DNA from: Acytostelium subglobosum LB1 | Lineage: Eukaryota; Evosea; Eumycetozoa; Acytosteliales; Acytosteliaceae | Direction: 5' to 3' | Assembly: GCF_000787575.1 (NCBI RefSeq) | Contig: NW_012236529.1 | Span: forward strand, 682,001 to 746,000 | DNA length: 64,000 nt | Shown here: in pieces, positions 59,601-64,000 of the stretch | Position numbering within the stretch: position 1 is the first letter of the stretch | Layout: every line of letters begins with the position of its first letter | Translations under genes and position numbers: made by a program | The notes under the pieces: generated by a model | Seen by the model: only the letters and a program-made list of their open reading frames with translations | Database searches by the model: none | What the model was told of the DNA's origin: nothing

Positions 59601-62156
59601 GCGCTTGAAGAGATTGTTCATGGCGTTCATGAGGATCGACAGCTCGGCCTGGCCCACGCGTGGACTGCCGTACCCTGCCACAGGCGATCTATCGTCCTGT
59701 TGTTGTTGCTGTTGCAATGTCTGTTGTTGTTGCTGCTTGAGCAGGCGGTCCCAACTCTCCAACGTCTCCAGCACCAATATCCATGCCTCGTCAAGTATGG
59801 ACCCCATGCAATGCGCGATGTTCATCAGAGTCTTGACGGCCATGATGTTCTTCTGTGTTGGGAGCGCTTGTTGTGGCTGGGGCGAGTACACACCAAACTG
59901 GTCAACGCCGCCACGCGCTTGCTGTCCACCTCCAAGTACAGGGGTGAATCCAGATGGTCGTCCATCATACTCTGAAGAAGATACTTCGATTGTTGTTGAG
60001 TCACCTGACGCGGGAGACCATGTGAGTGGGGGCACGGTAGCCTTACACAGCGCAGTGAGCAGGGCATCGCGTGGGGCACTCATCTGGAGTCGACCACAGG
60101 TGTTTGTGAATGATTGTAATGATTTGAGCGCGATCTGAAGTAGTAGCTCATCGTTGGACCTGCCAAGCAACAGTGAGAGCGATGCCAAGACCGTGGTCCA
60201 ACACGACTCGACCATCTGTGCGAGTAGCTGGCGCTCGCCACCCACAGTGCTGGTGCTCGCTGAGCCATTGGGTGACTCATTGTTGGTGGAGTCGTCGGTC
60301 TGGGAGACAACACTATTGACAATGCCAGCAATGCACTCGGTGCACAGCGTGACGATGAAGCTCTCCTTGATGTCGGGGATGTCTGTGGCCGACAACATGT
60401 CCAAGTGTTTGTTCTTGCTCGTGTTGACGTGGACAAAGCAACCGTCGACTGTTGCAAAGCCCTGCATGTAGATACCAATACTGGATGTCAGGCTCCTAAA
60501 GATCATCGCAGAGTTTTTTCCGCCACTAATGTCATAATGTTGATAAAAGATGCGTAACAAGGCAGCATCCTCACAATAGACTTTGAATGATTCCAAAGCC
60601 AGCACTTGCATCCATTGAGGGTTGTCACTGTCCATCATTCTGATCATCTTTGTCAAGAGTACATCTGTCTCGGCCACCATTATCCTTCCATACTTTGAAA
60701 TGAACTGTGTGATCACTCGCATCAGTCGCACCGAGTTGGCAAAGCTTAGCTTCATTCTCAATGCCTTGATCAACAATGGACATATCTTATCCTTGAGCAA
60801 GTATCTAAACTCCTCAATCTAATTGATTGATTGATTGATTGATTGTGGGGGTGAGTGAGCGATGGATTGATTCCAGATGTCAGAGGATACATACCTCTAA
60901 GAAGATGATCTGATGGGCGGAGAGAACCATCTCAATCAGCTCCATGCCAGTGGCATGGGTGAGTGTGGAGAGGGTGCTGGGAGGGAGCCAGACTGGATGG
61001 TCACCATCGGTGATGTAGCAGAGATCCTGGAGAAGGAGGAAAGCATCCTTGGCACATGGCTTGAGAAGATAGGGAGTCCGACTTCCAGACCCCATGAGCG
61101 GTGATTGGACCGGCATGTCCACCTCACATGACCGCATCAAAGGTGTTATGGTTGTTGTGGTCGATGTGGTTGGTGGAGTGGAGTTGACGGATTGATGCTG
61201 TTGTTGCTGTTGACTGGGTGGCGATACACTTCCACCACTCGTTCCATGTCCTTGTCCATTATTATTACTATTCATATTGGTGGATTCGATTGATATATGT
61301 GGCGGTATGAGTGATTGGCTGTTGCTCAATGAGCATGGCGACAGTGCACCATTGCGTTCCAGTATGACTCGATCGAATATATGACGTATGATCTGGGGCA
61401 GTGTTGCCGCTGATGTATTCTGAATGTGTATGCTTCGGTTGTTGCCATTGAGTCTAAGACACAACACCAGACATTGTGCCAGCAGGTCATCATGCAGACT
61501 ATTCATTGTCGTTATCAATATGAGCAGACCTTGTAGTACCTTTAGCTGGACAGACTCTTCTCCGACCTCAATCAATGTCGACATCTTTGATATGATCTCT
61601 GGTAATGTGCTCTAAAGTTGTATGATTGATTGATTGATTGATTGGGTGTCAGTGCTCATTCATTCATTCTTTGATTGATTGATTGGGTACCAACCATTGA
61701 TACAGCAGACTGTGATATGAGCTTAAGTATTGATCCAACTGCAAAGGCTATCAACTTCTGATTCTTGGTATCGCATGCCATCAGCAAAGGCTTCAGGACA
61801 TCGTCTGACTTTGCTAGAGCTATGATGTTTGATTGAGTGATTGAGTGGAGGTCATTGCGTCAATGAATGATAGATTGAATGAACGAGTCCAATCAATTAA
61901 CTTGAACAAACGTACATTGAATGAGTACATCGATTGAGGTTGATTGTTCCTCGATACTCTTGAGGATGGTGATGCCGCGATCGGAGGCATCTTTGAGTTG
62001 GGGGAACCTGACCTTGGCTTCTTGTGAGATGGACCTAAGGTCAGCTTGTAATACAGAGAGTAGGCCAAGTCCAGTAGCCTTTGGTGTCGATGATTTAGGT
62101 GTTGTAGTAGTAGGCGTTGATGTTTGTTGTTGGGCGGGGAATGAAGATGTTTTCAT
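56668..62156 (-). CDS. mon2: MON2/Ysl2 homologue, trans-Golgi/endosome trafficking
   Basis: Five exons (62156-61916, 61819-61695, 61611-60895, 60818-58333, 58273-56668) give 1724 residues, almost the length of human MON2 (about 1717). MON2 is related to large Arf-GEFs but lacks Sec7 activity, and works with Dopey and a flippase in endosome-to-Golgi retrieval. The N-terminal domain shows LQADLRSISQEAKVRFPQLK, SVQLKVLQGLLILIT and LAQCLVLCLRLNGN. The DCB/HUS-like regions include IRHIFDRVILERN, DLCYITDGDHPVWLPP, and SDNPQWMQVLALESFKVYC, with helical HEAT-like repeats to the end. A Gln run, a Gly-Asn dipeptide run and an Asp-rich stretch are insertions relative to animals. Its codon use matches the housekeeping neighbours. 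Confidence 0.93.
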
Positions 62157-63079
62157 TTGGTTTCGTTCGTCGTGGACGACAACACTGGTTCCGTCCTGTT
62201 AGGTTATATGTTCTTGTCTCTCGTACGATCGAACAATAATGTATTGTTGTATTGTTGTTGTTGTTGTCAGTTTGTAGGTCTGGGTTGAATTGTCATGCAT
62301 GTAGTCCAGGCCAAATGAGGGATAATAGTAAAACAAGTTCCAAATTCTCTCTCTTTTTCTGTATCTCTATATTTATATCTATGTATCTATCACTCTCTAA
62401 ACTAGCCTGACCTTACTTACTTACTAACTTCTTACACTCTCACTCTCACTCTCTGGCTCTCTTACAGTTTGTCTGCCTGTTCCAACAATGCGCTTTGTCA
62501 GGTAGCAACACAACAACAAAGCATGGAAACACACCCCACCTCATACAATCATTCAATCAATCCCTTTTGAAGGCAGGCACATGCCCACTCTCTTTCCTCT
62601 CTCTCACTCACTCACTTACTTACTTACCCCTCTTCATCAACAACATCCTTCCCAAGCACTCACTCAAACAATCACACACATCATTCATTCAATCATTGTA
62701 TTAATACTATGATTGATGTAGAGAGAGGAAGAAAGAGGTGGGTGATAGTCAGGAAAGTAATGTCATACCATGATATTATCATATAATGGACAACCAGGGA
62801 TAGTTGTTATTAGACAACTTGTCACCATGTTACACATGTCTTTCAATGTCGATGTCGAACTGATGGACAACATAGCAGATGTGATTATCGTGAAGTTCAC
62901 TCTTTGCTGAGTCATCACCAAACCTGGTATTTAATTTTTTATTGAATTGAGCACCCCAAACAACTGAAGGTCATCAAAGTAATCCATCAATCATTATTAT
63001 TCATTCAATAATTATAATTACTATACTTATATATATATATACATAATAAATAATAAAATATATAAAAGGTAGAAGAAAA
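62157..63079. other. Bidirectional promoter region
   Basis: 923 bp between divergent starts of mon2 and calnexin. It holds CTCTCTCT and ACTTACTTACTT-type runs (62350-62640), ATTCAATC tracts and, just before the calnexin ATG, TATATATATATA and AT-rich sequence. No gene or RNA recognised. Confidence 0.55.
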
Positions 63080-64000
63080 ATGATGACATATCAAAGAAAT
63101 CTATGCCTTTTGGCATTGTTGTCAGTGATCTGCTCGGTAGCAATCTCATTCACACCATCACAGAATACAGTATTCTTTGATGACCTTCAGTCAACTACAT
63201 CCAAATGGGTGAAGAGCAGCAATTCACAGGCTGATTTCGAAATCAAATCGGCTGACGAGCCAGTGGACGCATCGGACAAGGGTCTGGTGCTGCCCCAGTT
63301 GGCCAAGCGCTACGCCATCAGCAGCAAGCTGGCCAAGCCCGTCGATAACACTGGTCGCGAGCTCATTGTTCAGTATGAGGTCAAGTTGCAGAACGGTTTG
63401 GACTGCGGTGGCGCCTACCTCAAGCTCTACCAGGCCTCTGAGAACTTTGACGTCAACACCGTCTCCACCGACACTGTCTACTCGATCATGTTTGGTCCAG
63501 ACAAGTGCGGTCACGACAACCGTGTGCACTTCATCGTCAAGCACAGAAACCCAATCACCAAGGAGTTCGAGGAGAAGCTGATCACCGCCAAGCCACCCAT
63601 CCGCACTGACAAGCTGTCCCATCTCTACACTCTGCACATCTTCCCCAACAACACCTTCAAGCTGTTGGTCGACAGAGTCGTCGTGTTGGAGGGCGACTTC
63701 CACAAGGACTTCACCCCAGCCTTCAACCCACCCAAGGAGATCGACGATCCCTCCGACTCCAAGCCAGCCGACTGGGTCGACCAGGCTCAGATCCCAGACC
63801 CAGCCGCCTCCAAGCCAGAGGACTGGGACGAGTCTCAGCCCGCCAGAATCGTCGATGAGAGCGCTGTCAAGCCTGACGGATGGTTGGACGACGAGTCCGA
63901 GATGATCCCATCTGACGAGCCCAAGCCAGATGAGTGGAATGAGGAGGACGACGGAGATTGGGAGGCCCCAATGATCCCCAACCCCAAGTGCGAGGATGGA
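63080..64000 (+). CDS. cnxA: Calnexin, 5' part (cut by window end)
   Basis: An open frame of 307 codons runs from ATG 63080 to the window edge without a stop or intron. A signal peptide (LCLLALLSVICSVAIS) is followed by FFDDLQSTTSKWVKSSN. The lectin domain shows KRYAISSKLAKP, FIVQYEVKLQNGLDCGGAYLK-type sequence with CGGAY, YSIMFGPDKCG and the second Cys pair, LYTLHIFPNN. The Pro-rich P-domain arm begins with PPKEIDDPSD, then SKPADW, SKPEDWDE and VKPDGWLDDE repeats. The rest (C-terminal TM) lies outside. Calnexin is an ER chaperone for monoglucosylated glycoproteins; codons are strongly C-ending, suggesting high expression. Calreticulin is excluded by the wording and the repeat order. Confidence 0.93.
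   Translation, partial: MMTYQRNLCLLALLSVICSVAISFTPSQNTVFFDDLQSTTSKWVKSSNSQADFEIKSADEPVDASDKGLVLPQLAKRYAISSKLAKPVDNTGRELIVQYEVKLQNGLDCGGAYLKLYQASENFDVNTVSTDTVYSIMFGPDKCGHDNRVHFIVKHRNPITKEFEEKLITAKPPIRTDKLSHLYTLHIFPNNTFKLLVDRVVVLEGDFHKDFTPAFNPPKEIDDPSDSKPADWVDQAQIPDPAASKPEDWDESQPARIVDESAVKPDGWLDDESEMIPSDEPKPDEWNEEDDGDWEAPMIPNPKCEDG

Overview
The window is nuclear DNA of a dictyostelid social amoeba. Markers are a Dicty_CTDC-repeat extracellular matrix protein, an FNIP-repeat protein, a Gα subunit starting MRFKCFG, a Fused/STK36 kinase of the TsuA type, a GABA-B/Grl-type receptor, and Asn/Gln/His homopolymers. Introns are short (about 45-140 nt, GT...AG) and almost all carry tetranucleotide tracts (TTGA, TCAA or TGAA). 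GC looks higher than in D. discoideum, so another dictyostelid is likely, but the species cannot be fixed from this sequence. Two 100-N blocks (1895-1994 and 33151-33250) are scaffold gaps.

Layout. 0.15-7.9 kb: membrane-anchored alpha/beta hydrolase, assembly gap beside a tRNA-Leu(AAG), CTDC matrix protein, SARAF (store-operated Ca2+ entry regulator), RNase P RNA on the minus strand, and an F-box/LRR-like protein. 8.4-18 kb: PP2C phosphatase with a His/Asp-rich leader, Tsg101/Vps23 (ESCRT-I), a Gln-rich GLTSCR1/BICRA-domain protein, and a DENN-domain protein. 18-33.8 kb: secreted cyclophilin, TsuA-like kinase, GDP-mannose pyrophosphorylase, Yme2/RNA12 protein, an AT-rich FNIP gene, DJ-1, and NOP56. 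34-36.2 kb: a 64-residue two-exon gene and a Gα4-like subunit. 36.2-40 kb is a 3.8-kb stretch without a confident gene. 40-46.3 kb: four-CBS protein, CAMK-like kinase, Golgi-type sulfotransferase. 46.3-49.1 kb is a second long intergenic region. 49-64 kb: Grl-type receptor, transglutaminase-like protein, CSN7, WDR83/MORG1-like protein, MON2, and the 5' part of calnexin, cut by the window edge.

The genes are mostly unrelated housekeeping and signalling functions, as expected for a eukaryotic chromosome. Loose themes are secretion and trafficking (Tsg101, DENN, MON2, calnexin, GDP-mannose supply, sulfotransferase) and signalling (Gα, Grl receptor, TsuA, PP2C, CAMK-like kinase, SARAF). Convergent gene pairs are tightly packed; one pair shares a 33-bp 3' region with a poly(A) signal on each strand. 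Exon borders below were worked out by hand from GT/AG sites, reading frame and protein continuity. No database search or computation was run; family names rest on motif recognition.
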